Shown: positions 33,986-42,577 of the stretch, in pieces
Layout of the letters: every line of letters starts with the position of its first letter
Numbering within the stretch: position 1 is the stretch's first letter
DNA from: CAZIRF01 sp964541755
Lineage (GTDB): Bacteria > Spirochaetota > Spirochaetia > Treponematales > Breznakiellaceae
Assembly (NCBI GenBank): GCA_964541755.1
Contig: CAZIRF010000012.1
Span: 11,395-75,394 of the forward strand
DNA length: 64,000 bases
Direction: 5' to 3'
Position numbers and translations under genes: made by a program
Notes under the pieces: model-generated
The model's input: only the letters and a program-made list of their open reading frames with translations
Told to the model about the DNA's origin: nothing
The model's database searches: none

Positions 33986-35062
33986 ATGGAAGATATATAC
34001 GCGAATACCTTCGAGGCCGCGAGGGCCCGCAGTGCCAAACTCGAGGAAGACCTCGTCAAAAACCCCGGCAAGTATCGGGTGCTCACCGGCGACCGTCCCA
34101 CGGGGCGGCTCCACATCGGTCACCTCTTCGGCTCGCTCCAAAACCGGGTGCGCCTCCAGAACCTGGGGGTCAACACCTTCATCGTCATCGCAGACTACCA
34201 GGTCCTCACCGACCGCGACAGCTTCGAGAACATCGCCGACAACATCCATAACCTCGTTATCGACTACCTCGCAGCCGGGCTCGATCCCGAGAAGGCGCAC
34301 ACTTGCATCTTCCCGCACAGCCACGTCCCCGAGCTCAACCAGCTCATTCTGCCCTTCCTTACCCTTGTTTCCATGGCCGAACTCGACCGCAACCCCACGG
34401 TCAAGGAAGAAATCCAGGCTGCTGGGCTCTCGCGCATCAACGCCGGCATGTACACCTACCCTGTCCACCAGGCTGCGGATATCCTCTTCTGCAAGGGGAA
34501 CGTCGTTCCGGTGGGCAAGGATCAGCTGCCCCACCTCGAGCTTACCCGCACCATCGCCCGCCGCTTCAACGAGCGCTTCGCGGGCAATAAGCCCGTCTTC
34601 GGCGAGCCGCAGGCCCTCCTGTCGAAGTCGCCGGTCATCCTGGGTCTCGACGGCGGCCAGAAGATGAGCAAGAGCCGCAACAATGCTGTCATGCTCTCGT
34701 CGAGCGAGGATGAGACCGCCGCCCTTATCAAGAAGGCCAAGACCGATGCCGACCGTGTCATCACCTACGACCCGACCAAGCGCCCCGAGGTCTCGAACCT
34801 CCTGCTCCTGATAAGCCTGTGCACCGGCGAAAGCCCCGAAGCTGTAGCCGCCAAGATTGGCGACGGCGGCGGCGGCATGCTCAAGGGCATGCTCACCGAG
34901 AGCCTCAACGAGTACCTGCGCCCCCACCGCGCCAAGCGCGCCGAGCTCGAAAAGAACCCCGACTACATCCACCGCGTCCTGGCAGACGGTGTCGCGCGCG
35001 CCCGCGAGGCCGCATCAAGCACCCTCGAAGAGGTACGCAGCGTGATGAACATGACGATATAG
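33986..35062 (+). CDS. trpS: Tryptophanyl-tRNA synthetase
   Basis: 358 residues; class I synthetase charging tRNA-Trp. HIGH-type motif is RLHIGHLFGSL (His43-His46) and the KMSKS loop is GQKMSKSRNN. GKDQLPHLELTRTIARRFN matches the TrpRS tryptophan pocket region. ATG 33986 has a GGAGG site eight bases upstream. Flanked downstream by a strong hairpin at 35087. Stand-alone housekeeping gene. Confidence 0.97.
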   Translation: MEDIYANTFEAARARSAKLEEDLVKNPGKYRVLTGDRPTGRLHIGHLFGSLQNRVRLQNLGVNTFIVIADYQVLTDRDSFENIADNIHNLVIDYLAAGLDPEKAHTCIFPHSHVPELNQLILPFLTLVSMAELDRNPTVKEEIQAAGLSRINAGMYTYPVHQAADILFCKGNVVPVGKDQLPHLELTRTIARRFNERFAGNKPVFGEPQALLSKSPVILGLDGGQKMSKSRNNAVMLSSSEDETAALIKKAKTDADRVITYDPTKRPEVSNLLLLISLCTGESPEAVAAKIGDGGGGMLKGMLTESLNEYLRPHRAKRAELEKNPDYIHRVLADGVARAREAASSTLEEVRSVMNMTI

Positions 35063-35086
35063 GCCAGACCGACAGCCTTTTACTTC

Positions 35087-35148
35087 TCCATAAACTGATA
35101 GCCCCACCCGCTGCCACTTGAAGTGTTGGCGGATGGGGCTATCAGTAT
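35087..35148. terminator. Hairpin whose stem ends are ACTGATAG / CTATCAGT
   Basis: ACTGATAGCCCCACCCGC pairs with GCGGATGGGGCTATCAGT across a loop. It lies between the convergent trpS and accA genes, so it probably ends both transcripts. Both outer ends carry the dispersed CTATCAG word (plus-strand CTATCAGTAT at 35139-35148). Confidence 0.7.
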
Positions 35149-35161
35149 GAATACCGTAAAT

Positions 35162-35181
35162 AACTGCAAGCTTTCTGTTAC
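35162..35181 (+). repeat. Copy of 20-bp spacer repeat
   Basis: AACTGCAAGCTTTCTGTTAC, four changes from the 24425 copy, immediately before the accA stop codon. Confidence 0.6.
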
Positions 35182-35184
35182 TAC

Positions 35185-36102
35185 TTACTCTTTCCAGTGG
35201 CCGACTTTGCGGATCTTCTGGTTGCGATAGCGCACCAGGACAGAAGGATTGCGGCTGCACAGATCCTTGAGATCCTTGACGAGGACCTCCTTGATGCTGG
35301 TCGCGGCCGCGTCGACGTCTGTGTGGGCGCCGCCCTCGGGTTCCTTGATGATACCGTTGACGACCTTGAAGTCCAGGAGGTCGGCGCTCGTGATGCGCAG
35401 CATGGCCGCGGCGTCTTTGGCCCGCGAAGCGTCGCGCAGGAGGATGCTTGCGCAGCCCTCCGGGCTTATAACCGAGTACACGCCGTTCTCGAGGATGTAG
35501 ATCTTGTCGCCCACGCCGATGCCCAAGGCCCCGCCGGAGCCCCCCTCGCCAATGATGACGCAGATGATGGGGGTCTTGAGCTGGGAGAAGTCGCGAAGGT
35601 TGCGGGCGATGGCCTCGCCAATGCCGCGCTCCTCGGCCCCGAGCCCGGGGTAAGCACCGGAGGTGTCGATAAAGGTGATGATGGGGCGGTGGAACTTCTC
35701 CGCCTGTTTGGCCAGGCGCAGGGCTTTGCGGTAGCCTTCTGGGTTGGCCATGCCGTGGTTGCGGCGGACGTTTTCCTTGAGGCTGCGACCCTTCTGGTTT
35801 GCGATGATGGTAACCGGGATGCCGTTTAGGCTCGCGATGCCGCCCACGATGGCGGCGTCATCGCCGTAATAGCGGTCGCCGTGGAGCTCGATAAAGTCGT
35901 CGAAGATGCGTTCGATGTAGTCGAGCGAGTAGGGCCGCTCGGGGTGGCGGGCGAGTTCGACGCGCTTCCAGGTCTGTTCGGTGCGCGAAGAGGCCTTGAT
36001 CTTGGCTTCGAGACTCGAGAGTTCTTCGCTCACATCGAGGCCGCGGGCCTCGGCGAGCTTTTTGAGTTCGGCCAGCTTGTGGGAAATATCGGTCTTGGGC
36101 AT
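35185..36102 (-). CDS. accA: Acetyl-CoA carboxylase carboxyltransferase, alpha subunit
   Basis: 305 residues. AccA landmarks: WKRVELARHPERPYSLDYIE, FIELHGDRYYGDDAAIVGG, HGMANPEGYRKALRLAKQAE, FIDTSGAYPGLGAEERGIGE, IGEGGSGGALGIGVGDKI and SVISPEGCASILL. With AccD it transfers the carboxyl group from carboxybiotin to acetyl-CoA, forming malonyl-CoA. Last gene of the fatty-acid operon, three bases after accD. Confidence 0.97.
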   Translation of the reverse strand: MPKTDISHKLAELKKLAEARGLDVSEELSSLEAKIKASSRTEQTWKRVELARHPERPYSLDYIERIFDDFIELHGDRYYGDDAAIVGGIASLNGIPVTIIANQKGRSLKENVRRNHGMANPEGYRKALRLAKQAEKFHRPIITFIDTSGAYPGLGAEERGIGEAIARNLRDFSQLKTPIICVIIGEGGSGGALGIGVGDKIYILENGVYSVISPEGCASILLRDASRAKDAAAMLRITSADLLDFKVVNGIIKEPEGGAHTDVDAAATSIKEVLVKDLKDLCSRNPSVLVRYRNQKIRKVGHWKE

Positions 36103-36105
36103 CGT

Positions 36106-36903
36106 CTACTCCTCCCCGCCCACGCAGCACGCGGGTCGGTGCAGGTCTATCAGCGTGGCAAGGGTCTTTTTTTGGTCCTTGCGGGCCACGATGATATCGA
36201 CGTAGCCCTTGTCCTGCTGGAACTCGGCCTTCTGGAAGCCCTCGGGGAGCTTTTGGCGGATGGTCCCCTCGATAACGCGGGGGCCGGCAAAGCCGATAAG
36301 GGCGCCGGGTTCGGCGATGGTTACGTCGCCGAGCATGGCGAAGCTCGCGGTAACCCCGCCGGTGGTGGGGTCGCAGAGGACGATGAAGAGGGGGACGCCG
36401 TTCTTGTCCAGCTCGGCGGCCGAGCTCGAGGTCTTTGCCATCTGCAGGAGGGAGAATATCCCTTCCTGCATGCGGGCGCCGCCTGAGGTGGCGTAGAGGA
36501 TGACGGGTTTCTTTTCTTCGGCCCCCAGGAGCATGGCGCGGCTCACCTTTTCGCCCACGACCGAACCCATGGAACCGCCCATGAACTTGAAGCTCATGGC
36601 GCCAAGGACGACCGGGCGGCCGTCCATGGTGCAGGTACCGGTGATAACGGCCTCTTTCATGCGGGCCTTGGCCTCGGCCTCGGTGAGTTTTTCCTCGTAG
36701 CCGGCGAGGTCGATGGGGTTGAGGGAGCGCAGGTTGGCGTCGATTTCGACGAAGCTGCCGGGGTCTGCGAGGTAGGCGATGCGCTCATCGGGCTCCATGC
36801 GGTAGTGATGGCCGCAGGAGGGGCAGGTCTTGAGGGCTGCGGCGATCTCGTCGTCGCTGTGCGCTGCACCGCAGGCGGGGCAGGGGGGAGTCTCAGTGGA
36901 CAC
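36106..36903 (-). CDS. accD: Acetyl-CoA carboxylase carboxyltransferase, beta subunit
   Basis: 265 residues. N-terminal zinc ribbon with CPAC and CPSC pairs (residues about 8-35), then the crotonase-like core: GAMSFKFMGGSMGSVVGEK, YATSGGARMQEGIFSLLQMAKT, LCDPTTGGVTASFAMLGD, GFAGPRVIEGTIRQKLPEGF. Slightly shorter than the E. coli protein. Start overlaps the accC end by 11 bases; coupled translation with accC and accA would keep subunits balanced. Confidence 0.97.
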   Translation of the reverse strand: MSTETPPCPACGAAHSDDEIAAALKTCPSCGHHYRMEPDERIAYLADPGSFVEIDANLRSLNPIDLAGYEEKLTEAEAKARMKEAVITGTCTMDGRPVVLGAMSFKFMGGSMGSVVGEKVSRAMLLGAEEKKPVILYATSGGARMQEGIFSLLQMAKTSSSAAELDKNGVPLFIVLCDPTTGGVTASFAMLGDVTIAEPGALIGFAGPRVIEGTIRQKLPEGFQKAEFQQDKGYVDIIVARKDQKKTLATLIDLHRPACCVGGEE

Positions 36904-38224
36904 GTTCGACCTCCTTCTCGATCTCGGCGTAGAAACCGGTCCCGACGCTTCCGCCGCGGAACTTCCGGTGTGCGAGTATCCACTCCTGTTGACCCTTGTT
37001 GGTCTTTATCCCTTCAATACAGAGTTCTCCAAGGGCCCGTTCCATCCTGATAATTGCCCGCTCGCGGCTGGGAGCGTGGACTATCAGCTTGGCCACCATC
37101 GAGTCGTAGTGGGGTGGGACGACGCAGCCCTGATACAGGAAGGAGTCCCAGCGTATGCCGGGGCCGCCGGGGAGGTCCAGGCGGGTGACGGTGCCCGGGG
37201 TAAGGGCGTTGATGCGGCACTCCATGGACCAGCCGTTTATGGGGAGGACCCCGCCGGGGATTTCCATGCGGCCCTCGGTCGTCGCGAGGATCTGCTGGCG
37301 GATGATGTCGACGCCGGTGACATACTCGCTAACCGGGTGTTCGACCTGGACGCGGGCGTTGACCTCCATGAAGTAGAAGTCCTTGCCCGAGACGAGGAAC
37401 TCGATGGTCCCCGCCCCGCAGTACTTGAGCTCGCTGAACATCTTGGTCGCGCCGGCTGCCATGTGCTCCCTCATGCTGTCGTCGACGGCGGGGGAGGGGC
37501 TCTCCTCGATGAGTTTCTGGTGCTTCTTCTGGACCGAACAGTCCCTCTCGCCCAAAATGGAGACATTGCCCTTGCCGTCGGCCAGGATTTGCAGCTCGAC
37601 GTGGCGGGGGTCCTCGATGTACTTCTCGATAAAGACAGTCCCGTCGGCAAAGTTGGCCTCGGCCTCGCGGCTGGCGATGGCGAGGTTCTCTTCGAGTTCC
37701 TCGCTCTTCCAGACTATGCGCATGCCCTTGCCGCCGCCGCCTGAAGCGGCCTTGATGATGACGGGGTAGCCGAGTTTTTCGGCGACCGGGATGGCCTCTT
37801 TTGCGTTGCTCACCGCTCCGTCGGTACCGGGGGTGATGGGCAGACCGAACTTCTTGGCGGTCTCGCGGGCGACGACCTTGTCGCCCAGGGCGTCGATGAC
37901 ATCGGCATCGGGGCCGATGAAGATGAGGCCCTCTTTACGCACGGCGCGCGCGAAGTCGGCGTTCTCCGACAGGAAGCCGACGCCGGGGTGGATGGCCTCG
38001 CAGCTGGTCTTGAGGGCCGCCATGATGAGGTTCTCGCGCACGAGGTAGCTCTTGGCGCTCGCCGGCGGGCCGATGCACACGGCCTTGTCGGCCAGTTTGA
38101 CGTGGAGGTTGTCCGCGTCGGCGGTGGAGTAGACGGCCACCGCCTCTATGCCCATCTCGTGACAGGCCCGTATGATGCGGACAGCTATCTCCCCGCGGTT
38201 TGCTACTAACAGACGTTTGATCAC
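36893..38224 (-). CDS. accC: Biotin carboxylase subunit of acetyl-CoA carboxylase
   Basis: 443 residues; ATP-dependent carboxylation of biotin on AccB. The start GTG 38224 yields VIKRLLVANRGEIAVRIIRA and has AGGAG seven bases upstream. ATP-grasp motifs: IKAASGGGGKGMRIV, FIEKYIEDPRHVELQILAD, GERDCSVQKKHQKLIEESPS, EVNARVQVEHPVSEYVTGVD. Normal length. Preceded by accB 82 bases upstream. Confidence 0.97.
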   Translation of the reverse strand: MIKRLLVANRGEIAVRIIRACHEMGIEAVAVYSTADADNLHVKLADKAVCIGPPASAKSYLVRENLIMAALKTSCEAIHPGVGFLSENADFARAVRKEGLIFIGPDADVIDALGDKVVARETAKKFGLPITPGTDGAVSNAKEAIPVAEKLGYPVIIKAASGGGGKGMRIVWKSEELEENLAIASREAEANFADGTVFIEKYIEDPRHVELQILADGKGNVSILGERDCSVQKKHQKLIEESPSPAVDDSMREHMAAGATKMFSELKYCGAGTIEFLVSGKDFYFMEVNARVQVEHPVSEYVTGVDIIRQQILATTEGRMEIPGGVLPINGWSMECRINALTPGTVTRLDLPGGPGIRWDSFLYQGCVVPPHYDSMVAKLIVHAPSRERAIIRMERALGELCIEGIKTNKGQQEWILAHRKFRGGSVGTGFYAEIEKEVERVH

Positions 38225-38306
38225 TCGAAATCTCCTCGTTCCTGGTGATACCGGGCGGCCGCGGGAAGAACCGCGTTGCAGCGGCAGTCCCCGGGCGGCA
38301 GCGGGA

Positions 38307-38786
38307 TCAGATGCGGCGTACCTCGAAGAGAGTCTGGCCGTATTCGACGAGGTCACCGTTGTTGGCCGCGACAGCGAGAATTTCGCAGTCGAACTCGGCT
38401 TCAAGGTGGTTCATCATCTTCATGGCCTCGAGGATGCAGAGGGTATCGCCGGCCTTGACCTTCGTCCCCACTTCCACAAAGGCCGGGGTATCCGGGCCGG
38501 AGGCGCGGTAGAAGGTGCCAACAATGGGGCTCGTGATGGCCTCGCCGCCACTCGCCGCAGCGCTCGCGTCGGGTTTGCCATGTATAGCCAAGTGAACGGC
38601 CGGGCTTGCGCCGACGGCCGGGCTCGCGCTTGCGGCCGTGCCGGCACCGGGCGCCGGTGCTGCCTGGCCGGCTGCGGAAACGCCCTTGCGCAGGACGAGA
38701 TTGATGGTGCCGTCATTGAGCTCGAGCTCGCTCATGTCGCTGTTGCCGAATTTTTCGACAAGGGAAAGCAGGGTCTTGTCATCCAT
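38307..38786 (-). CDS. accB: Biotin carboxyl carrier protein
   Basis: 159 residues. C-terminal biotinyl domain with the biotinylated Lys in CILEAMKMMNHLEAE; N-terminal helical region and a long Ala/Pro-rich mobile linker (AAGQAAPAPGAGTAASASPA) as usual. Sits between fabV and accC. Confidence 0.96.
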   Translation of the reverse strand: MDDKTLLSLVEKFGNSDMSELELNDGTINLVLRKGVSAAGQAAPAPGAGTAASASPAVGASPAVHLAIHGKPDASAAASGGEAITSPIVGTFYRASGPDTPAFVEVGTKVKAGDTLCILEAMKMMNHLEAEFDCEILAVAANNGDLVEYGQTLFEVRRI

Positions 38787-38810
38787 AGCGGTATCTCCTT
38801 GGGTATCGCG

Positions 38811-40043
38811 TCAGCCGGCAATCCCTGCCGGGTTCACATCTGCGTCGTAATCCACGCCTTCGACATCAAAGCCGTGGGCCTCCATGAAGTCGTGCTTGAA
38901 GCCCTCCACATCGGCGAGCTGGAAGAGGGTCTCTTCGGTAATTCTGTCCATACGCTCTTTGGTCTCTTTCTGGACGTCGTCGCGCATCTCCCAGTCATCT
39001 ATTCTGATGCGGCGGGCCTCGTCAACGGGGACGGCCGCGTTGTCGCTGGCTGCATTGCCCGCCGGGGCCCCGTAGAGGCGGTCACGGTACAGGCGCACGA
39101 TCTGCTCGACGCAGCCCTCGTGGAGCCCTTTTTCTTTCATGACCTTGAACAGGCTCGAAATGTAGAGGGGAATGATGGGGATGACGGCGCTCGCGCGGGT
39201 CACCAGGGCCTTGTTGACCGATACCCAGGCGGCCCCGCCCTTTGTGGCGAGCTTTGCGTTGATGGCATTGGCGGCGCGCTCGAGGTCTTCCTTGGCGCGG
39301 CCGATGGTACCGTTCTTGTAGATGGCCCAGGAGAGTTCCGGGCCGATGTAGGTGTAGGCGACGGTGCGCGCGTCATCGGCGAGGACGCCGGCGGCGCCGA
39401 GGGCTTCGAGCCAGAGTTCCCAGTCCTCGCCCCCCATCACCTTGACCGTATTGGCAATTTCTTCGTCATTGGCGGGTTCGGCGCTCACCGTCGAGAGCTT
39501 CCCGGTGAGCATGTCCATGGTCTGCCCGGTGTAGGGTGCGCCGATGGGCTTTATCACCGATCGGTACATGACCCCGTCTTTGGGGTCGGTGCGCACCGGG
39601 GAGGCGATCGAGTAGACGACGAGGTCCACCTTGGCGGGGATGCCGGCTTCGGCAGCAGCGGCCTTGATGGCCTCGATGCTCTGTGCCTTGATTTCGTTGG
39701 AGAAGGCGTCGCCGTCGAGGGTCCTCGAGACGAGGCCGGCTTTCTTCGCCTCCAAATCGAAGGCGAGGTTGTCGTAGAAGCCGGGGGTGCCGGGCTTCTT
39801 CTCGCTACCGGCCTTTTCGAAAGAGACGCCCACAGTGGCCGATCCGTAGCCGAAGGCCGCGGCGATGCGGCTCGAGAGCCCGTAGCCGGTGGAGCAGCCC
39901 ACCACGAGGACGAGCTTGGGGGCCTTGTTGCTCGGGCCAATCTCTTTCTTTACCAAAGCGATCTGGTTCCGCACCATTTGTGCGCAGCCCTCGGGGTGGC
40001 TGTTGAGGCAGATATTGTTTCGGATCATCGGTTTGATGGTCAT
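38811..40043 (-). CDS. fabV: Trans-2-enoyl-ACP/CoA reductase, FabV type
   Basis: 410 residues. NADH-dependent reduction of the enoyl double bond, last step of each elongation round. Family signatures: RNNICLNSHPEGC at the N-terminus, VLVVGCSTGYGLSSRIAAAFG cofactor site, YSIASPVRTDP, and the catalytic Tyr242-X8-Lys251 pair in WAIYKNGTIGRAK. The best-known spirochaete member, TdTer of Treponema denticola, acts on crotonyl-CoA. Here its place inside the fatty-acid operon, and the absence of fabI/fabK/fabL in the operon, argue for a role as the enoyl-ACP reductase. Confidence 0.95.
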   Translation of the reverse strand: MTIKPMIRNNICLNSHPEGCAQMVRNQIALVKKEIGPSNKAPKLVLVVGCSTGYGLSSRIAAAFGYGSATVGVSFEKAGSEKKPGTPGFYDNLAFDLEAKKAGLVSRTLDGDAFSNEIKAQSIEAIKAAAAEAGIPAKVDLVVYSIASPVRTDPKDGVMYRSVIKPIGAPYTGQTMDMLTGKLSTVSAEPANDEEIANTVKVMGGEDWELWLEALGAAGVLADDARTVAYTYIGPELSWAIYKNGTIGRAKEDLERAANAINAKLATKGGAAWVSVNKALVTRASAVIPIIPLYISSLFKVMKEKGLHEGCVEQIVRLYRDRLYGAPAGNAASDNAAVPVDEARRIRIDDWEMRDDVQKETKERMDRITEETLFQLADVEGFKHDFMEAHGFDVEGVDYDADVNPAGIAG

Positions 40044-40118
40044 TGTATTCCTCCTTGAGTACTGAACATCGAAGGGCAGGCAAACCGCTGCCCTTCGACG
40101 GGAAAACGTTGGAATCCC

Positions 40119-40544
40119 TTAAACCGGGGCTTCCCCGACAAGGCACATCCACTCGGCTTCGGCGGCGAGTTCATCGCCCACATACGCCTTGCCGGCCTGC
40201 TTGATCATCTTTGGAGAAGCACGCAGGGTTTCGATCTCGAGGCGGACTTCGTCGTTGGGGCGCACCTGGCGGCGAAACTTGACCTTGTCCACTGTCGCAA
40301 GGAAGAAGAGGGCCTTGTCGCCCAGCTTCCCGCTCTTTACGAGTCCCGCACCGCCGGCCTGCGCCATGGTCTCCACGAGGATGACGCCGGGAACCACCGG
40401 ATACTGGGGGAAGTGGCCGGCAAAGAAGAACTCCTTGTCGGTAAAGACGTGGCGGGCGACAATCTTCGTATCGCTCACCTCGTCGAGGACATCCACAAAG
40501 AGGAAGGGGCTGCGGTGGGGCAGGAGCTTCTCGATTTCGTTCAT
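40119..40544 (-). CDS. fabZ: 3-hydroxyacyl-ACP dehydratase
   Basis: 141 residues, hotdog fold. EIEKLLPHRSPFLFVDVL at the N-terminus and the active-site helix region FAGHFPQYPVVPGVILVETMAQ with the catalytic His and Glu. ATG 40544 follows AAGGAG. Ten bases after fabF. Dehydrates 3-hydroxyacyl-ACP before FabV. Confidence 0.96.
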   Translation of the reverse strand: MNEIEKLLPHRSPFLFVDVLDEVSDTKIVARHVFTDKEFFFAGHFPQYPVVPGVILVETMAQAGGAGLVKSGKLGDKALFFLATVDKVKFRRQVRPNDEVRLEIETLRASPKMIKQAGKAYVGDELAAEAEWMCLVGEAPV

Positions 40545-40554
40545 CAGTATCTCC

Positions 40555-41826
40555 TTACTGGTACTTTTTGAAGACGACGACGCCGTTGTGGCCGCCGAAG
40601 CCCAGGGAACCCGATGCTGCCACATTGATGGTGCCATACTGGACCGTGTTGGGTACGTAGTCGAGGTCGCAGTCGGGGTCGGGGTTCTCGAGGTTTATGG
40701 TGGGGGGGAAGAAACCCTCATTGATGGCGAGGATGGAGGCGACCGCCTCGATGGCCCCGGCACCGGCAATGCAGTGGCCGGTCATGCCCTTGGTCGAGGA
40801 AACCTTCATCTTGTACGCATGGTCGCCGAATGCGGTCTTGATCATCTTGGTCTCGGTGGGGTCGTTGATCTCGGTCGAGGTGCCGTGGGCGTTGTAGTAC
40901 TGGACCTCTTCGGGCTTTACGCCGGCGTCCTCGAGGGCCATGGTGATGGCACGGGCCCCGCCGTCTCCACTGGGATCCGGCGCGGTTATGTGGTAGGCAT
41001 CGGCACTTACGCCGTAGCCGGCGAACTCTGCCAAAATGGTTGCGCCGCGGGCCTTGGCGTGTTCTTCGGTCTCGAGGACGAGCATGGCGGCACCCTCGCC
41101 CATGACAAAGCCGTCGCGGTCCTTGTCGAAGGGACGGCTGGCCTTTTCGGGGCAGTCGTTGTACTTGCTCGAGAGGGCCTTGATCATCTGGAAGCCGGCA
41201 ATGGCGAAGGGGGTGATGGCGGCCTCGGTGCCGCCGGCGATGGCTACATCGCAGCGACCGGCGCGCAGGAGGTCGAGGGCCTGACCAAGGGCGTCGGTCC
41301 CCGAGGCGCAGGCGGTAACCTGGGTAAGCGCCGGGCCCTTGGTCCCGAAGACCATGGAGATGTTTCCGGCAGCTTCATTGTTGATGAGCATGGGGACGGT
41401 GAGCGGCGGCAGGCGGCGCGGCCCGGCGGTCAAGAGCTTGCGGAAGCCCTCATCGACAATCTCCCATCCGCCGATACCGTTACCCACGATAGTGGCGGTG
41501 CGTTCCGGCTTGCTGGAGACGACAAGCTTTGAAGGGTCCTCCTCGCTGGGGGCGAGGAGCTTTGCCTGTTCAAGAGCCTGTTTTGAGGCGGCCACCGCGA
41601 ACTGGGTAAAGCGGGCCATCTTGCGCGCATCCTTCTTTTCCATCCAAGTCGATGCCTGGAAGTCCTTGACCGTCGCGCAGACTTTGACGTCAAAATCGCT
41701 GGTGTCAAACTGATCGATATTGCACACGCCGCAGGTCCCCGCCTTGAGGGCGGCAGAAAACTCTTCGACACTCTTTCCGATAGGGCTGATAACGCCCATG
41801 CCGGTTACGACTATTCGCTTCTTCAT
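40555..41826 (-). CDS. fabF: 3-oxoacyl-ACP synthase II
   Basis: 423 residues. Condenses malonyl-ACP with growing acyl-ACP. Starts KKRIVVTGMGVISPIG; nucleophile Cys in VTACASGTDALGQA; the two histidines in NAHGTSTEINDPTE and KGMTGHCIAGAGAIEA; NLENPDPDCDLDYVPN late. ATG 41826 preferred because AGGAG then lies nine bases upstream. No acpP lies beside it, unlike many fab operons. Confidence 0.97.
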   Translation of the reverse strand: MKKRIVVTGMGVISPIGKSVEEFSAALKAGTCGVCNIDQFDTSDFDVKVCATVKDFQASTWMEKKDARKMARFTQFAVAASKQALEQAKLLAPSEEDPSKLVVSSKPERTATIVGNGIGGWEIVDEGFRKLLTAGPRRLPPLTVPMLINNEAAGNISMVFGTKGPALTQVTACASGTDALGQALDLLRAGRCDVAIAGGTEAAITPFAIAGFQMIKALSSKYNDCPEKASRPFDKDRDGFVMGEGAAMLVLETEEHAKARGATILAEFAGYGVSADAYHITAPDPSGDGGARAITMALEDAGVKPEEVQYYNAHGTSTEINDPTETKMIKTAFGDHAYKMKVSSTKGMTGHCIAGAGAIEAVASILAINEGFFPPTINLENPDPDCDLDYVPNTVQYGTINVAASGSLGFGGHNGVVVFKKYQ

Positions 41827-41842
41827 ATTCATAAGCTCCTGA

Positions 41843-42577
41843 TTAGATGAAGAGTCCGCCGTCTACGGGCAGGACCTGGCCGGTGATGTAGGTGGACATG
41901 TCGCTTGCGAGGAAGAGGGCCGCATTCGCGATGTCTTCCCCCGTGCCCATCCTTTTGAGGGGAATGCTCGCGACGTAGTTTTCGCGAGCCGCCTCGGGGA
42001 TCTTGTCGGTCATGTCGGTGGCGATGAAGCCCGGGGCGATGGCGTTGACGCGCACCCCGCGGCTGGCCACTTCCTGGGCGAGGCTCTTCGTTACACCGAT
42101 AAGCCCCGCCTTGCTTGCGGCATAGTTGGCCTGGCCGCCGTTGCCGTGGATGCCGATAACGCTCGACATGTTGATGATCGAGCCCGATTTGCGGCGGATC
42201 ATCTCGCGGGCGACGGCGCGCGCAATGATGAAGCCGGCGGTAAGGTTGACATCGATGACCTTGCGGAAGTCTTCGAGGCTCATGCGGAAGGAGAGCCCGT
42301 CCTTGGTTATGCCGGCGTTGTTGACCAGTACGTCGAAGCCGCCGGATTCCTTCCAGGCGCCCTCGACCATGGCCTCGACCTTTTCAAGGTCGCCCAGGTC
42401 GGCGCTTATCCAGTGGAGCTTGCCCCCGCTGGCCGCGATGCGCTCTGCGAGGTCGGCGGGCTCTTTGGTCCCGACGCCCCAGACCTCTGCGCCCTCGGCG
42501 AGGAAGCGGTCTGCGATGGCCCGGCCGATGCCGCGGCTTGCGCCCGTAACAAGGGCTTTGCGGTTTTCAAGAAGCAT
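41843..42577 (-). CDS. fabG: 3-oxoacyl-ACP reductase
   Basis: 244 residues, short-chain dehydrogenase. Cofactor loop ALVTGASRGIGRAIADRF, NNAGITKDGL, catalytic Ser-Tyr-Lys with INMSSVIG and YAASKAGLIGVTKSLA, and VNAIAPGFIATDMTD. NADPH reduction of 3-oxoacyl-ACP. Overlaps fabD by 11 bases. Confidence 0.96.
   Translation of the reverse strand: MLLENRKALVTGASRGIGRAIADRFLAEGAEVWGVGTKEPADLAERIAASGGKLHWISADLGDLEKVEAMVEGAWKESGGFDVLVNNAGITKDGLSFRMSLEDFRKVIDVNLTAGFIIARAVAREMIRRKSGSIINMSSVIGIHGNGGQANYAASKAGLIGVTKSLAQEVASRGVRVNAIAPGFIATDMTDKIPEAARENYVASIPLKRMGTGEDIANAALFLASDMSTYITGQVLPVDGGLFI

Noticed and set aside
35087..35148. Attachment site or transposon end
   Set aside because: The hairpin lies exactly between convergent genes, has terminator geometry, and there is no integrase or transposase gene in the window.
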